Shown here: positions 46,328 to 58,739 of the stretch, piece by piece
How the letters are laid out: every line of letters starts with the position of its first letter
Numbering within the stretch: the stretch's first letter is position 1
NCBI GenBank assembly: GCA_028370155.1
Contig: CP116670.1
Span: 1,240,001 to 1,304,000, forward strand
Direction: 5' to 3'
Source of the DNA: Arthrobacter sp. OVS8
Lineage (GTDB): Bacteria; Actinomycetota; Actinomycetes; Actinomycetales; Micrococcaceae
Length of the DNA: 64,000 nt
Translations under genes and position numbers: made by a program
The notes under the pieces: model-generated
Database searches by the model: none
The model's input: only the letters and a program-made list of their open reading frames with translations
Told to the model about the DNA's origin: nothing

Positions 46328-46858
46328 TTAACTGAATGCCGCCTGGCCGTAGCGGTGCCGGATGTGCCGGCGGTCGTGCCGGGCTTGCCAGAACTCGATC
46401 TCGCGGGGCCGGACGGCGTAGAGCTGCCAACTGGGATTCCCGCTGCCGTCCGCACCGGGCCGGGCGTGCCAGTCGGACGCGGACGCTTCCGGGGAGAGCT
46501 CGACAACGCTGCCGGCGACGCGGACCTGCCGGCCCTGCTGCTGCCAGAAGAAGTTCAGGGCCGCGTGCGGATTCGCCGAGAGTTCCCGGCCCTTCCGGGA
46601 GGCGCGGGACGTGGCGAAGTGCCAGCCGTCGTCGTCGATGTCTTTGAGGATCAGCATCCGGGATGACGGCCTGCCGTGCTCGTCGGCGGTGGCCAGGCTG
46701 CAGGCGTTGGGCTGCGGCACGCCTGCGCGCAACGCCTCGTCCAGCCACAGCCGGAAGAGTTCGCCAGGATCCGCGGGGGCCGAGGCCGGATCGAAGTCCG
46801 GCAGCTCGTCCGGGAAATCGGGCAGGGCTCGCAACATCTCGCGGAAGGATTCGCTCAT
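46328..46858 (-). CDS. Pyridoxamine/pyridoxine 5'-phosphate oxidase family protein
   Basis: A 176-residue FMN-binding split-barrel protein. Recognisable PdxH segments are EALRAGVPQPNACSLATAD, PSSRMLILKDIDDDGWHFAT, SRKGRELSANPHAALNFFW, and REIEFWQARHDRRHIRHRY. PdxH enzymes make pyridoxal 5'-phosphate. This one is shorter than the E. coli enzyme (218 residues) and lacks its C-terminal RLAP end; I found no frame that would restore it. It may be a PdxH of the short actinobacterial kind or a related flavin oxidase. The insertion sequence lies about 100 bp upstream of its start. Confidence 0.78.
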   Translation of the reverse strand: MSESFREMLRALPDFPDELPDFDPASAPADPGELFRLWLDEALRAGVPQPNACSLATADEHGRPSSRMLILKDIDDDGWHFATSRASRKGRELSANPHAALNFFWQQQGRQVRVAGSVVELSPEASASDWHARPGADGSGNPSWQLYAVRPREIEFWQARHDRRHIRHRYGQAAFS

Positions 46859-46912
46859 GCACCCACCTTAAACGAGGGGGCCCACGCCGGCTGGGGCCCC
46901 GGCAAACGCACG

Positions 46913-46955
46913 ACGCTCCCTCACTTTTGGCAGGAAATACGCCGACGCTCCCGCA
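46913..46955. repeat. Left half of intergenic hairpin split by the insertion sequence
   Basis: Outer block ACGCTCCCTCACTTTTGGC (46913-46931) is the exact complement of 48424-48442; inner block GCCGACGCTCCCGCA (46941-46955) pairs with 48398-48412 at 14 of 15 positions. Without the insertion these form a 19+15 bp hairpin with a 5-nt loop GTCAG. Confidence 0.9.
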
Positions 46956-46958
46956 GTC
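46956..46958. repeat. Target-site duplication GTC, left copy
   Basis: GTC directly before the left inverted repeat; the same GTC follows the right one at 48395-48397. A 3-bp duplication is usual for IS3-family elements. Confidence 0.85.
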
Positions 46959-46997
46959 TGAACTGGTCCCCAAAAGTTGGACTGGCTAAGTGGGATT

Positions 46998-47887
46998 CTA
47001 GGCCGCAAGGGTCTGGGCCCGGTATTGGACCGGGCTCAGACCCTTGAGCTTTGTGGAGATTCTTTCGTTGTTGTACCAGCGGATGTACTCCTTCAGCGCT
47101 GTTGCCAGGGCCTCGGTGCTCAGGAAGCGAACGTGATGGAAGAGCTCTTCCTTGAGATGTCCGAAGAAGTTCTCCATGACTGCGTTGTCGTAGCAGTTGC
47201 CCTTGCGGGACATCGACTGGGCAGCGCCGGCATCGTTGAGAAGGATCCGCCAGGAGGTGTGCTGGTATTGGACGCCTTGGTCCGAATGCACCAGCGGCTG
47301 CTGTCCCGGCTCGAGACAGGCGAGGGCACCGCGGAGCGAACTGTTGGTCAGCTCCAAGTTCGGCGAGTTCCCAACGGAATAGGAAATGATCTGCCGGTCA
47401 AAGAGGTCCATGACCGGTGACAGGTAGAGCTTCCGGTCCCCGACGCGGAACTCCGTCACGTCCGTCACCCACTTCTGGTTCGGCGCGTCAGCATCAAACT
47501 TACGGTTCAGAAGGTTCGGGGCAATAGCGCCCTGCTGGCCTTGGTAAGAGCTATAGCGCTTCCTTCGCCGGACCTTGCATGCCAGCCCGAGCCCTCGCAT
47601 GAGCTGCAGTACGGTCTTCTTCGCGACCGCCCACCCTTGCCTGGTTAGCTTGCTGTGGATCCGGCGGTGGCCGTAGCGGCCATGGTTCGTGGTGAAGATC
47701 TCCGTGACCGCAGCCTTGAGTGCTGCCTTCGGATCTGGAGACCGGCGCCTGGCCTGGTGATAAAGAACGTGGAGCGGGCCAGGCCCGCGACCCCCAGAAG
47801 GACCGGGAGCGGGAAGTCAGCCTTGAGGGCAACGACGGCCTGGAACTTCAGCGTCGTCCCTGATCCCTCAAGGCCCGCAGTTTTCCC
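46998..47887 (-). CDS. IS3-family transposase OrfB (DDE integrase domain)
   Basis: The catalytic half of the transposase. The DDE residues are in WVTDVTEF, LVHSDQGVQYQ and NCYDNAVMENFFGHLKEE. The end IRWYNNERISTKLKGLSPVQYR is typical of IS3 OrfB. The frame begins after the slippery site in the -1 frame of orfA (TAGLEGSGTTLKFQAVVALKAD) and breaks once near 47765 where TTTT reads TTT. It is made as an OrfAB fusion by frameshifting rather than from its own start. Confidence 0.88.
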
Positions 47888-48335
47888 AAGTACGCCACCT
47901 CAGCACGTAGGCGTTCGTTATCCCGGCGCAGTCGTTCCAGCTCTGCTACCTCGGTCGGTGGGGTGGAACTGCGGACTTCGCGGGCCTGCCTTTGGCCTTG
48001 GGTCGCAACGCCTCCGCACCATCACGGCGATACGCCCGAACCCACTTCTGCAGCAACTGACGCGAAGACAATCCGGCCTCCACAGCCAGATCCGGGCCAG
48101 TCTCGCCGGCAAGGAACCGTTCCACCAAAGCGAGCTTGAACTCATACGAATACGACTTCGCCGGTTTGCTCACCAGCACTCCTTGCCCATGTATCCTCCA
48201 CCGCCCATACAGCGCCCTCACGGGCACACGAGGCGCATCCATCAAGCGGGACGCCGCCCGATACCCGATGCCCTTCTCAAACCACGCTACCGCCGCCTGG
48301 CGCTGGGCCTCCGACAAAGAACTCTGTGCACGCAT
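47848..48335 (-). CDS. IS3-family transposase OrfA
   Basis: About 162 residues. Two helix-turn-helix segments (AAVAWFEKGIGYRAASRLMD and YEFKLALVERFLAGETGPDL) bind the inverted repeats, followed by a basic linker and a C-terminal leucine-zipper-like stretch (ELERLRRDNERLRAEVAYL), as in the IS150 group. One break near 47960 (run of Cs) is repaired by one base. The stop TGA 47848-47850 lies 12 codons past the slippery heptamer. Confidence 0.87.
47881..47887 (-). promoter_or_regulatory. Programmed -1 frameshift site G GGA AAA
   Basis: In the orfA frame the codons TTG GGA AAA contain a perfect X XXY YYZ heptamer. A -1 slip leads directly into the open orfB frame. Confidence 0.75.
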
Positions 48336-48394
48336 AAAACTGCTCCCCGAAAGTCGAACTGAATTTCTCAGTCCAACTTTCGGGGAGCAGTTCA

Positions 48395-48397
48395 GTC
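48395..48397. repeat. Target-site duplication GTC, right copy
   Basis: Matches 46956-46958. Confidence 0.85.
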
Positions 48398-48442
48398 AGT
48401 GCAGGAGCGTCGGCGAAAACGCGGCCAAAAGTGAGGGAGCGT
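48398..48442. repeat. Right half of intergenic hairpin split by the insertion sequence
   Basis: Complement of 46913-46955 (see there). It ends 7 bp before the argH stop, so the intact hairpin would have been the likely terminator of the arg operon. Confidence 0.9.
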
Positions 48443-48448
48443 GTAGTG

Positions 48449-51139
<2,691 letters not shown>

Positions 51140-51272
51140 TTGAAATGCTCCTTAGTTGTTTTGGGGAAAAGGTCAGTTTTTGGGGAAATGTCGGGAAAAT
51201 CCCGGGGTGAAGCGTGTCTACTGAAAGCCTGTCACATCCCGGTGGCAGGCCCAATCTTCGGGCCGGAGGCGG

Positions 51273-51823
51273 TCAGCCGGTGCCGGCTTCCTCGGCGAGC
51301 TGCAGGAAACGGGCCGCCAGGGCCGCCCCGCCCAGCGGATCGCGGGTGACCAGCAGCACGGTGTCGTCGCCGGCGATGGTGCCCAGGATGGACGGCATCA
51401 CCGAATGGTCGATCGCGAGGGCCAGGAAGTTGGCGGCGCCGGGCGGCGTCCGGAGCACCACGATGTTCGCGGACGCTTCGGCGGTGACCAGCAGTTCCCC
51501 GCAGAGCCGGGCCAGCCGCGCGTCGAGGATCTCCTGGGTGACGCCGCTCTTGGCGGCACGCTCCCCGCCCTCCCCGGCACCGCGTAGACAAGGACGCCGT
51601 CCTTGCCGCGGACCCGGACGGCGCCGAGCTCCACCAGGTCCCGGGACAGCGTGGCCTGGGTGACCTGGACGCCGTCGTCCGCGAGCAGGGCCGCCAGTTC
51701 CGCCTGCGAGCGGACCGACTCACCGGTGAGGATCGCGGTGATCCGCGCCTGCCGGGCGGTTTTGGTGGCCGGGCTGGCCCCGGGGAGGCGGGCTGGACGG
51801 ACACTAGCCGAGCCCTTCCACAA
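51273..51823 (-). CDS. argR: Arginine repressor ArgR
   Basis: The hexameric regulator of arginine genes. The N-terminal winged helix reads [24 protein letters not shown] ... [19 protein letters not shown]; the C-terminal arginine-binding domain has [20 protein letters not shown] and [17 protein letters not shown], including the GDDT motif that binds arginine. One break near 51575 is repaired by one base. ATG 51823 keeps the frame; GTG 51804, overlapping the argF stop (TAGTG), is an equally good start if one more base is missing. It lies in the operon it should control. Confidence 0.9.
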
Positions 51824-52793
51824 CCGCGAGGCCGGAGCGATGCATAAGCCAGGCCATCAGGGCCTTCTGGGCGTGCAGCCGGTTCTCGGCCTCGTCCCAG
51901 ACGATGGACTGCGGGCCGTCGATCACGGCCGCGGCGATCTCGTAGCCGCGGTACGCCGGCAGGCAGTGCAGCACGACGGCGTCCGGCGCCGCGAGCTTCA
52001 TCGCGGCCTCGTCCACGGCGTAGCCGCGGAACAGCTGCAGCCGGGCTTCCTTTTCGTCCTCCTGGCCCATGGAGACCCAGGTGTCGGTGGCGACGACGTC
52101 GGCCCCCAGCAACGCCTCGGCGGCGTCCACGGTGACGAGCACCGAGCCGCCGGTCTCGGCCGCGCGGTCTTCGGCCGCCGCGATGATGGCCGGGGACGGC
52201 AGGTAGCCTGCGGGGCCGGCGATGCGGACGTGCATGCCCGCGGTGACGCCCGCCAGCAGGTAGGAGTTGGCCATGTTGTTGGCGGCATCGCCCAGGTAGC
52301 TCATGGTGAGGCCCTTGAGCTCGCCCTTGTGTTCCTTGACGGTGAGCAGGTCGGCGAGGAGCTGGCAGGGGTGGTAGTCATCGCACAGCGCGTTGATGAC
52401 CGGGACACCCGAGTTTGCGGCCATGGCCACGAGACCGGAGTGGGCGCCGGTGCGCCACACGATGGTGGACACCATGCGCTCCAGGACCTTGGCGGTGTCC
52501 TCGACGGATTCCTTGTGGCCGATCTGCGCTTCGCCGGGGTTGATGATGAGCGCGTTGCCGCCCATGTCCGCGACGCCGGCGGCGAAGGAGACGCGCGTCC
52601 GGGTGGAGGTCTTGTCGAAGATCACGGCGACGGTCTTCCGTCCGCTGCCTTCCGCGGCGAACGGCTGCACGCTGTAGGGCGCGGCCTTCATCCGGACGGC
52701 GAGGTCCAGGACTTCGGCCTGCTCGGCCGGGGTGAGGTCGGTGTCCTTGAGGAAGTGGCGGGTCTGGCTCTTCGAAATCTCCGGAGCGTTCAC
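51804..52793 (-). CDS. argF: Ornithine carbamoyltransferase
   Basis: It makes citrulline from ornithine and carbamoyl phosphate. The 329-residue product has the carbamoyl-phosphate site [33 protein letters not shown] and the ornithine loop [17 protein letters not shown] 52793 overlaps the argD stop (GTGA). The frame is intact. Confidence 0.95.
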   Translation of the reverse strand: MNAPEISKSQTRHFLKDTDLTPAEQAEVLDLAVRMKAAPYSVQPFAAEGSGRKTVAVIFDKTSTRTRVSFAAGVADMGGNALIINPGEAQIGHKESVEDTAKVLERMVSTIVWRTGAHSGLVAMAANSGVPVINALCDDYHPCQLLADLLTVKEHKGELKGLTMSYLGDAANNMANSYLLAGVTAGMHVRIAGPAGYLPSPAIIAAAEDRAAETGGSVLVTVDAAEALLGADVVATDTWVSMGQEDEKEARLQLFRGYAVDEAAMKLAAPDAVVLHCLPAYRGYEIAAAVIDGPQSIVWDEAENRLHAQKALMAWLMHRSGLAVVEGLG

Positions 52794-54071
52794 TGGGCGT
52801 CCTTTGCGGTCTGGAGGAGGGCGGGCAGCGCCGCGAGGAAGCGGTCGGCCTGTTCGGTGGTGAGGATCAGCGGCGGTGCGAGCCGGATGGTGTGCGGGCC
52901 GGGGCTGTTGACGATGAAGCCCGCGTCCAGACCGGCTATGACAACGGCCGGAGCGACGTCGGCATCGAGGTCGAAGCCGATCAGGAGCCCTTCGCCGCGG
53001 ACCTCGGTGACGCCGTCGATGGCGGCCAGACCGGAGCGCAGGTGCTCCCCACTTCCCGGACATGGGTCAGGACCTGCTGGTTCTCCAGCACGTGCAGGGT
53101 GGCCAAAGCCGCGGCGGTCGCCACCGGGTTGCCGCCAAGGTGGTCCCGTGCTGGCCGGCGGACAGCAGAGAGGACGTTTCCGGACCGAAGGTGATGAGCG
53201 CGCCGATCGGGAACCCTCCGCCGAGGCCCTTGGCGAGCGTCACGGCGTCGGGCACAATCCCGGCGTCCCCGCTCGCGAGCCACTGCCCGGTGCGGCCGAT
53301 GCCGGTCTGGACCTCGTCCAGGATCAGCAGGGCACCCGCGGCGCTGGTGGCCTCCCGCGCGGCCTTCAAGTAGCCGGCGGGCAGGGGCCGGACACCGGCC
53401 TCGCCCTGGATCGGTTCGAGGAACACGGCGGCCGTCGTCTCGTCCACCGCGGCGCGGAGGGCGTCGACGTCGCCGAAGGGGATGTGCACGACGCCGGCGG
53501 GCAGCGGGGCGAACGGTGCCCGGTAGGCTTCCTTGGCGGTCAGGGCCAAGGCGCCCATAGTGCGGCCGTGGAAGGCGCCTTCGAGCGCAATGATTTTGGT
53601 GCGCGGCGTCGCTGTGTTGTCCGTGGTCCCGTCCGCGCTGGCGCCGGTGTTGCGCCGGGCCAGCTTGAAGGCGGCCTCGACGGCTTCAGTGCCGGAGTTG
53701 GCGAAAAACACCTTGGAACCGGCTGGGGCCTTGCTGATGTCCAGCAGCTTCTCGGCCAGCGCGATCTGGGTGGGGCTCGTGAAGAAATTGGAGACGTGGC
53801 CCAGCGTGGCGAGCTGGCTGGAGATCACGGAGGTCACGAAGGGGTGCGCATGGCCCAGGGCGTTGACCGCGATCCCGCCGAGCAGGTCCAGGTATTCCTT
53901 GCCGTCGGCGTCCCAAACCAGGCAGCCGGCGCCGCGGACCAGAACCCGCTGCGGAGTGCCGAAGACGCCCAGCAGCGACGACGAGTAGCGGGACAGCCAC
54001 TGCGCGCCGGTGGTTTGGCCGCCGGTTTCGACTATTTCGGTCAGCTCGGGTGCGGTTTCGATCTGGTTCAT
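52790..54071 (-). CDS. argD: Acetylornithine aminotransferase
   Basis: A PLP enzyme (class III aminotransferase) converting N-acetylglutamate semialdehyde to N-acetylornithine. It shows [65 protein letters not shown], and the PLP lysine in [14 protein letters not shown]. Breaks near 53145 and 53050 are repaired by one base each (about 427 residues). ATG 54071 overlaps the argB stop (ATGA). Confidence 0.93.
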
Positions 54072-55024
54072 TTGTTGTCCTCGTCCGGGACGACCTGCGT
54101 GCCGATGCCCGCCGTCGTGAAGGTTTCCAGCAGCATCGAGTGCGGCAGCCTGCCGTCCACGATGTGCGCGCGTTCGACGCCGCCGTCGACGGCCTTGAGG
54201 CAGGCTTCCATCTTCGGGATCATCCCTGACTCGAGGCGCGGCAGCAGTTCGCGCAGTTCCGAGGCCGTGAGCGAGGAAATCAGCGAGGAGCGGTCCGGCC
54301 AGTTGGCGTAGAGGCCCTCGACGTCGGTGAGGATCACGAGTTTGGAGGCGCCGAGAGCTTCGGCGAGGGCGGCGGCGGCGGTGTCCGCGTTGACGTTCAG
54401 GACCTGCCCGGTGGTCTGCGCCTGTTTTGTCGCGGCGTCCAGGCTACCGTCGTCGAAGATTTCGGGGGCCACGGTGGAGATCACCGGGATCCGGCCGGCG
54501 GCGATGATGTCCAGGATGCCTTCCGGGTTGACGCCGATGACCTCGCCCACCAGGCCCAGGTCCACCTCTTCGCCGTCCACCACCGTGCCGGTGCGGACCG
54601 CGCGGAGCAGGCCGCCGTCCTCACCGGACATCCCGACGGCGTAGGGGCCGTGGGAGTTGATCAGGCCCACCAGCTCGCGGCCCACCTGGCCGGTGAGGAC
54701 CATCCGGACCACGTCCATGGCCTCCGGCGTGGTGACCCGCAGCCCGCCCTTGAACTCGGATTCGATGCCGAGCCGGCTGAGCATGGCGTTGATCTGCGGA
54801 CCCCCGCCGTGCACCACCACGGGGTGGATCCCGACGTGGTGCAGGAAAACGACGTCCTCGGCGAAGGCGCGGCGGAGCTCGTCGTTGACCATGGCGTTGC
54901 CGCCGTACTTGATCACCATCGTGGTGCCGGCGAAGCGCTGGATCCAGGGCAGCGCCTCGATCAGGGTGCCGGCCTTGCCCTGGGCGTCCGCCATGGAGGT
55001 GGTCTCGCGGGTCTGGGTGTTCAT
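54068..55024 (-). CDS. argB: Acetylglutamate kinase
   Basis: It phosphorylates N-acetylglutamate; the usual point of arginine feedback in organisms with the cyclic pathway. The 318-residue product has [41 protein letters not shown] and [11 protein letters not shown]. The N-terminal extension (about 20 residues before [11 protein letters not shown]) fits the arginine-sensitive type, which has an extra N-terminal helix. The frame is intact. Confidence 0.95.
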   Translation of the reverse strand: MNTQTRETTSMADAQGKAGTLIEALPWIQRFAGTTMVIKYGGNAMVNDELRRAFAEDVVFLHHVGIHPVVVHGGGPQINAMLSRLGIESEFKGGLRVTTPEAMDVVRMVLTGQVGRELVGLINSHGPYAVGMSGEDGGLLRAVRTGTVVDGEEVDLGLVGEVIGVNPEGILDIIAAGRIPVISTVAPEIFDDGSLDAATKQAQTTGQVLNVNADTAAAALAEALGASKLVILTDVEGLYANWPDRSSLISSLTASELRELLPRLESGMIPKMEACLKAVDGGVERAHIVDGRLPHSMLLETFTTAGIGTQVVPDEDNK

Positions 55025-55048
55025 GCTGTTCGTCCCTCCGGGAACTGC

Positions 55049-56214
55049 CTAGCTGGAGTAGGCGCTGTTTTCGTGGACGTAGTCGTGGGTGAGGTCGTTG
55101 GTCCAGATGGTGGCTTCGGCCCCGCCGGCCTGCAGGTCGATCTCGACCAGGACCTCGCGGGGTTCCAGGTCCACGAGGCCGCGGTCATCGCCGATGCTGC
55201 CGTTGCGGCAGATCTGCACGCCGTTCATGGATACGTTGAGCTGGTCGGGCTCGAAGGCGGAGTCCGTGGTGCCGACGGCGGAGAGTACGCGGCCCCAGTT
55301 GGGGTCCTTGCCGAAGATTGCGGCTTTGAAGAGGTTGGAGCGCGCGACGGCGCGGCTGACCACTTCGGCGTCCCGCTCACTGGCGGCGTTGAAGGTGCGG
55401 ATCGCGATGTCGTGGCTGGCGCCTTCGGCGTCGCCGATCAGCTTGCGGGCCAGTTCCGCGCAGACCTGGGTCAGGCCCGTGCCGAATTCGACGGCGGACG
55501 GCACGGCACCCGAGGCGCCGGAGGCGAGCAGCACCACGGTGTCGTTGGTGGACATGCAGCCGTCCGAGTCCGCCCGGTCGAAGGTGACCCGGGTGGCGTC
55601 GCGGAGCACGACGTCGAGCATTTCCGGCTGGACGTCCGCATCGGTGGTGAGGACCACCAGCATCGTGGCGAGGCCCGGGGCGAGCATGCCGGCGCCCTTG
55701 GCCATGCCGCCGATGGTGAATTCCTTGCCCTCGGCATCGGTCCCGTTAAAGACCGCCTGCTTCGAGACGGAGTCCGTGGTCATGATCGCGGTGGCGGCGT
55801 CGGATCCGCCGTCGGCGGTGAGGGCCGCTGTGGCGGCGCCGATCCCGGAAAGGATTTTGTCCATCGGCAGCTGCTCGCCGATCAGTCCGGTGGAGCAGAC
55901 AAAGACGTCGGTGGCGGAGACGCGCAGCGCCTCGGCGGTTTTCTCGGCGGTGGTGTGCGTGTTCTGAAAACCCTGCGGGCCGGTGCAGGCGTTGGCTCCG
56001 CCGGAGTTGAGGATGACGGCGTCGACGCGGCCGTCCTTGACCACCTCGCGGGACCAGTGCACGGGCGCTGCGGCCACCCGGTTGGAGGTGAACACGGCCG
56101 CGGCGGCTTTGGCGGGGCCGTCGTTGACCACGAGGGCGAGGTCGGGGTTGCCGGAGGCCTTGAGGCCGGCGGTGACGCCGGCGGCGCGGAATCCCTGGGG
56201 GCGGTGATGCTCAC
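55049..56214 (-). CDS. argJ: Glutamate N-acetyltransferase / ornithine acetyltransferase
   Basis: It moves the acetyl group from acetylornithine to glutamate, recycling it. The self-cleavage region [14 protein letters not shown] has the conserved Ala-Thr bond, and [15 protein letters not shown] and the C-terminal [16 protein letters not shown] are typical. One break near 56195 (run of Cs) is repaired by one base, giving the start [21 protein letters not shown] 56214 overlaps the argC stop (GTGA). Its presence, with no argA or argE in the operon, indicates the cyclic pathway. Confidence 0.93.
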
Positions 56215-57242
56215 GGTGCGACTCCCTGCAGTTCGAGGCCGGCGGTTTCCGCCAGGCCGAGGGCGATGTTCATGGACTGCACGGCCCCGCCGGCGGTCCC
56301 CTTGGTCAGGTTGTCGATGGCACACGTGACGATGACGCGGCCGGTGTGGCTGTCGAGCGCCAGCTGCATCACGGCGTGGTTGGAGCCCTGCACGGATTTG
56401 GTGGAGGGCCAACGGCCTTCCGGCAGCAGATGCACGAACGGCTCGTCGTCGTAGGCTTCGCTCCAGGCGTGGCGCAACTCCTCCGCGGTCACGCCGGGCC
56501 GCACCTTGGCGGTGGCGGTGGTGAGGATGCCCCGGCTCATGGGGGCGAGGGTGGGGGTGAAGGAGACGGTGACCCGGGCGTTCAGGGCCTTGGACAGTCC
56601 CTGTTCGATTTCCGGTGTGTGCCGGTGCCCGCCGCCCACGCCGTAGGGGCTCATGGAGCCCATGACCTCTGCACCGATCAGGTTGACCTTGGCGGCTTTG
56701 CCCGCCCCGGACGTGCCGGAGGCGGAAACGATGACGACGTCGTCCGCCTGCAGCAGGTGGTTGCTGAAGCCCGGGGTCAGGGCGAGCAGGGCCGACGTCG
56801 GGTAGCAGCCGGGGACGGCGATCCGCTTGGCGCCGCGCAGGGCCTCGCGCTGGCCGGGAAGCTCGGGCAGCCCGTACGGCCACGTGCCGGCGTGCGGGGA
56901 GCCGTAGAACTTCTCCCAGGCGGCCGCGTCCTCCAGCCGGTGGTCGGCGCCGGCATCGATCACCACGGTGCCGGCCGGCAGCTGCGCCGCGATGCCGGCG
57001 GAGGCGCCGTGCGGAAGGGCCAGGAACACGACGTCGTGTCCGGCCAGGTTCTCCACAGTGGTGTCTTCGAGGATGCGGCTGGCCAGACCGTGGAGATGGG
57101 GCTGCAATTCCCCTAGTCTGGAACCGGCGTTGCTGTGCGCCGTGATGGCGCCGATGGTGACGTCGGGGTGGCCGGCGAGGAGCCGCAGCACCTCGCCGCC
57201 GGCATAACCGCTTGCGCCGGACACGGCAACAGAAATAGTCAT
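56211..57242 (-). CDS. argC: N-acetyl-gamma-glutamyl-phosphate reductase
   Basis: It reduces N-acetylglutamyl phosphate with NADPH. The product has the nucleotide-binding [16 protein letters not shown], the active-site cysteine in [25 protein letters not shown] and HRHTPEIEQ. First gene of the operon. I chose ATG 57242 because the -10-like TATAGT ends 7 nt before it, as expected for a leaderless message; GTG 57248 is the longer alternative. The frame is intact. Confidence 0.95.
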   Translation of the reverse strand: MTISVAVSGASGYAGGEVLRLLAGHPDVTIGAITAHSNAGSRLGELQPHLHGLASRILEDTTVENLAGHDVVFLALPHGASAGIAAQLPAGTVVIDAGADHRLEDAAAWEKFYGSPHAGTWPYGLPELPGQREALRGAKRIAVPGCYPTSALLALTPGFSNHLLQADDVVIVSASGTSGAGKAAKVNLIGAEVMGSMSPYGVGGGHRHTPEIEQGLSKALNARVTVSFTPTLAPMSRGILTTATAKVRPGVTAEELRHAWSEAYDDEPFVHLLPEGRWPSTKSVQGSNHAVMQLALDSHTGRVIVTCAIDNLTKGTAGGAVQSMNIALGLAETAGLELQGVAP

Positions 57243-57249
57243 AGCCACG

Positions 57250-57255
57250 ACTATA
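57250..57255 (-). promoter_or_regulatory. Putative argC promoter -10 element
   Basis: TATAGT on the minus strand, 7 nt before ATG 57242 with no ribosome-binding site between, which suggests a leaderless transcript. I see no convincing -35. Confidence 0.5.
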
Positions 57256-57264
57256 CAGCAAGAG

Positions 57265-57293
57265 TATGCATAGATGCCGATATTTATGCATCA
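57265..57293. promoter_or_regulatory. Putative ARG box (ArgR operator)
   Basis: Two TATGCAT blocks (57265-57271 and 57285-57291) frame an AT-rich stretch with GATGCC, in line with the paired TGCAT half-sites of actinobacterial ARG boxes. It lies directly upstream of the -10, where bound ArgR would block the polymerase. Confidence 0.6.
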
Positions 57294-57449
57294 ATTGCCG
57301 CGTGCCCCGCCCCTTCTGCCGCTGCTGTTCAGCGGGAATCCGGAGGGCCGTGGAATGCCGGGGCGTATGCTTGGAGAAGGGTGATCCAGACCGTGCAGTC
57401 CGAGTGTCGGATGCAGCGTTGCCCGTAACAGTCTCGAGGCACGCGTTAC

Positions 57450-58541
57450 ATGACCCTCACCACCGCAACGCCGGAGCGACCGAAATCGCGGATCCGGCAG
57501 CCCAACGCCGTCGTCCTGAGCTACTCGGAACTCCTGAAAACCGTCAAGGCCGCGGGCCTGCTCGAACGCCGCGTGGGCTTCTACATCACGGTGTTTTCGG
57601 TTCTTGTGCTCCTGATGACCGCCACCTGGTTCGGCTTCGCCCTGATTGGCGACAGCTGGTTCCAGCTGCTCATCGCCGCTGCCCTTGGCATCCTCTGCAC
57701 CCAGCTGAGCTTCCTGGCCCACGAGGCCGGGCACCGGCAGATCTTCGCCTCCCGCCGCGCCAATGACTGGGCCGCACGGCTGCTCGCCACCTCGGTCGCC
57801 GGGATCAGCTACTCCTGGTGGGAGCAGAAGCACGGCGCGCACCACAACCACCCCAACGTCATCTCCAAGGACCCCGACATCGCCACCGGCGCCATCGCGT
57901 TCCACCCAGAAGGCGCCGCCACCCGGCAGGGACGGTTCTCCTTCCTCACCCGCAAGCAGGGCTGGTTCTTTTTCCCGCTGCTGTTCCTGGTGGGCCTGGG
58001 CCTGCAGATCGATTCGATCAAGTTCATTTTCCAGCGTGCCAAGGTGACGCACCGCTGGGTTGAAATCCCGATCCTCCTGGCCCGGCTCAGCCTCCTGCCG
58101 GTGCTCGCGTTCACCTTCCTGCCGTGGGGCATGGCGCTGGCGTTCATCGCGGTCCAGCTCGCGGTCTTCGGGTTCTACATGGGCGCTTCCTTCGCTCCGA
58201 ACCACAAGGGCATGCCGGTGCTGCCGGCCGACAGCCGGGTGGACTTCTTCAGCCGCCAGGTCCTGACGTCCCGGAACATCTCCGGCGGCTTCTTTATGGA
58301 CATCCTGCTCGGCGGCCTCAACCGCCAGGCCGAGCACCACCTCTTCCCGGACATGGCCCGCCCGCAGCTCGACAAGGCCGCCGTGATCGTCCGTGAGTTC
58401 TGCGCGAAGCACCAGGTTCCGTACACGGAAACCACGCTGCTGCAGTCCTACGGCATCATCGTGCGCTACCTCAACGACGTCGGCCTGTCCGCCGGACGCC
58501 ACTTCGAGTGCCCGATGGCCACCGTCACCCGCCGCTACTAG
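57450..58541 (+). CDS. Membrane fatty acid desaturase
   Basis: A 363-residue di-iron desaturase acting on acyl lipids or acyl-CoA in the membrane. The three histidine boxes are complete: HEAGH (near residue 91), HGAHHNHPN and QAEHHLFPD. Hydrophobic segments include FYITVFSVLVLLMTATWFGF, LLIAAALGILCTQLSFLA, FFFPLLFLVGLGLQI and MALAFIAVQLAVFGFYMGA. The QxxHH third box is typical of front-end or acyl-lipid desaturases. It stands alone, divergent from argC, and ends at a perfect hairpin. The frame is intact. Position of the double bond cannot be predicted. Confidence 0.88.
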   Translation: MTLTTATPERPKSRIRQPNAVVLSYSELLKTVKAAGLLERRVGFYITVFSVLVLLMTATWFGFALIGDSWFQLLIAAALGILCTQLSFLAHEAGHRQIFASRRANDWAARLLATSVAGISYSWWEQKHGAHHNHPNVISKDPDIATGAIAFHPEGAATRQGRFSFLTRKQGWFFFPLLFLVGLGLQIDSIKFIFQRAKVTHRWVEIPILLARLSLLPVLAFTFLPWGMALAFIAVQLAVFGFYMGASFAPNHKGMPVLPADSRVDFFSRQVLTSRNISGGFFMDILLGGLNRQAEHHLFPDMARPQLDKAAVIVREFCAKHQVPYTETTLLQSYGIIVRYLNDVGLSAGRHFECPMATVTRRY

Positions 58542-58593
58542 GCGGCGGGGCGCGGAGGCGCACTCACAGGAGCATGGATTTTAGAGTTTGACC

Positions 58594-58626
58594 CGAAGTG
58601 ACGGCCGGATACCGGCCGTCACTTCG
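58594..58626. terminator. Hairpin after the desaturase gene
   Basis: A perfect stem of about 15 bp (CGAAGTGACGGCCGG and its complement) with a very short loop, 52 bp past the stop; no T-run follows on the plus strand. Confidence 0.7.
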
Positions 58627-58739
58627 TCGTTGGCGCCGGTGTCCCTAGGATGGGTGCAGGAGCGGGTCCAGGACATTCAACCCGCACGTCAGCCCCGAAG
58701 TTCCGCCCCGGAAATTCCGCCCAGGCAAGGAGTCATTTG

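Larger units (their letters stand above)
46959..48394 (-). mobile_element. IS3-family insertion sequence (IS150-like)
   Basis: 1436 bp, with 26-bp terminal inverted repeats (46959-46984 and 48369-48394; 24 matches) beginning TGAACTG, and a GTC duplication on both sides. It carries orfA and orfB on the minus strand joined by a probable programmed -1 shift at 47881-47887. Both frames carry one single-base break of the kind seen all over the window, so the element is probably intact in the cell. A 15-bp inverted repeat (48340-48354 with 48376-48390) at the right end precedes orfA. Confidence 0.93.

Noticed and set aside
51603..54311. A 902-codon plus-strand open frame opposite argF-argD-argB, and similar long frames opposite helD, pyrG, recN and argJ-argC
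   Set aside because: They lie antisense to well-recognised genes and have the Gly/Ala/Arg/Val-rich composition expected of high-GC shadow frames.
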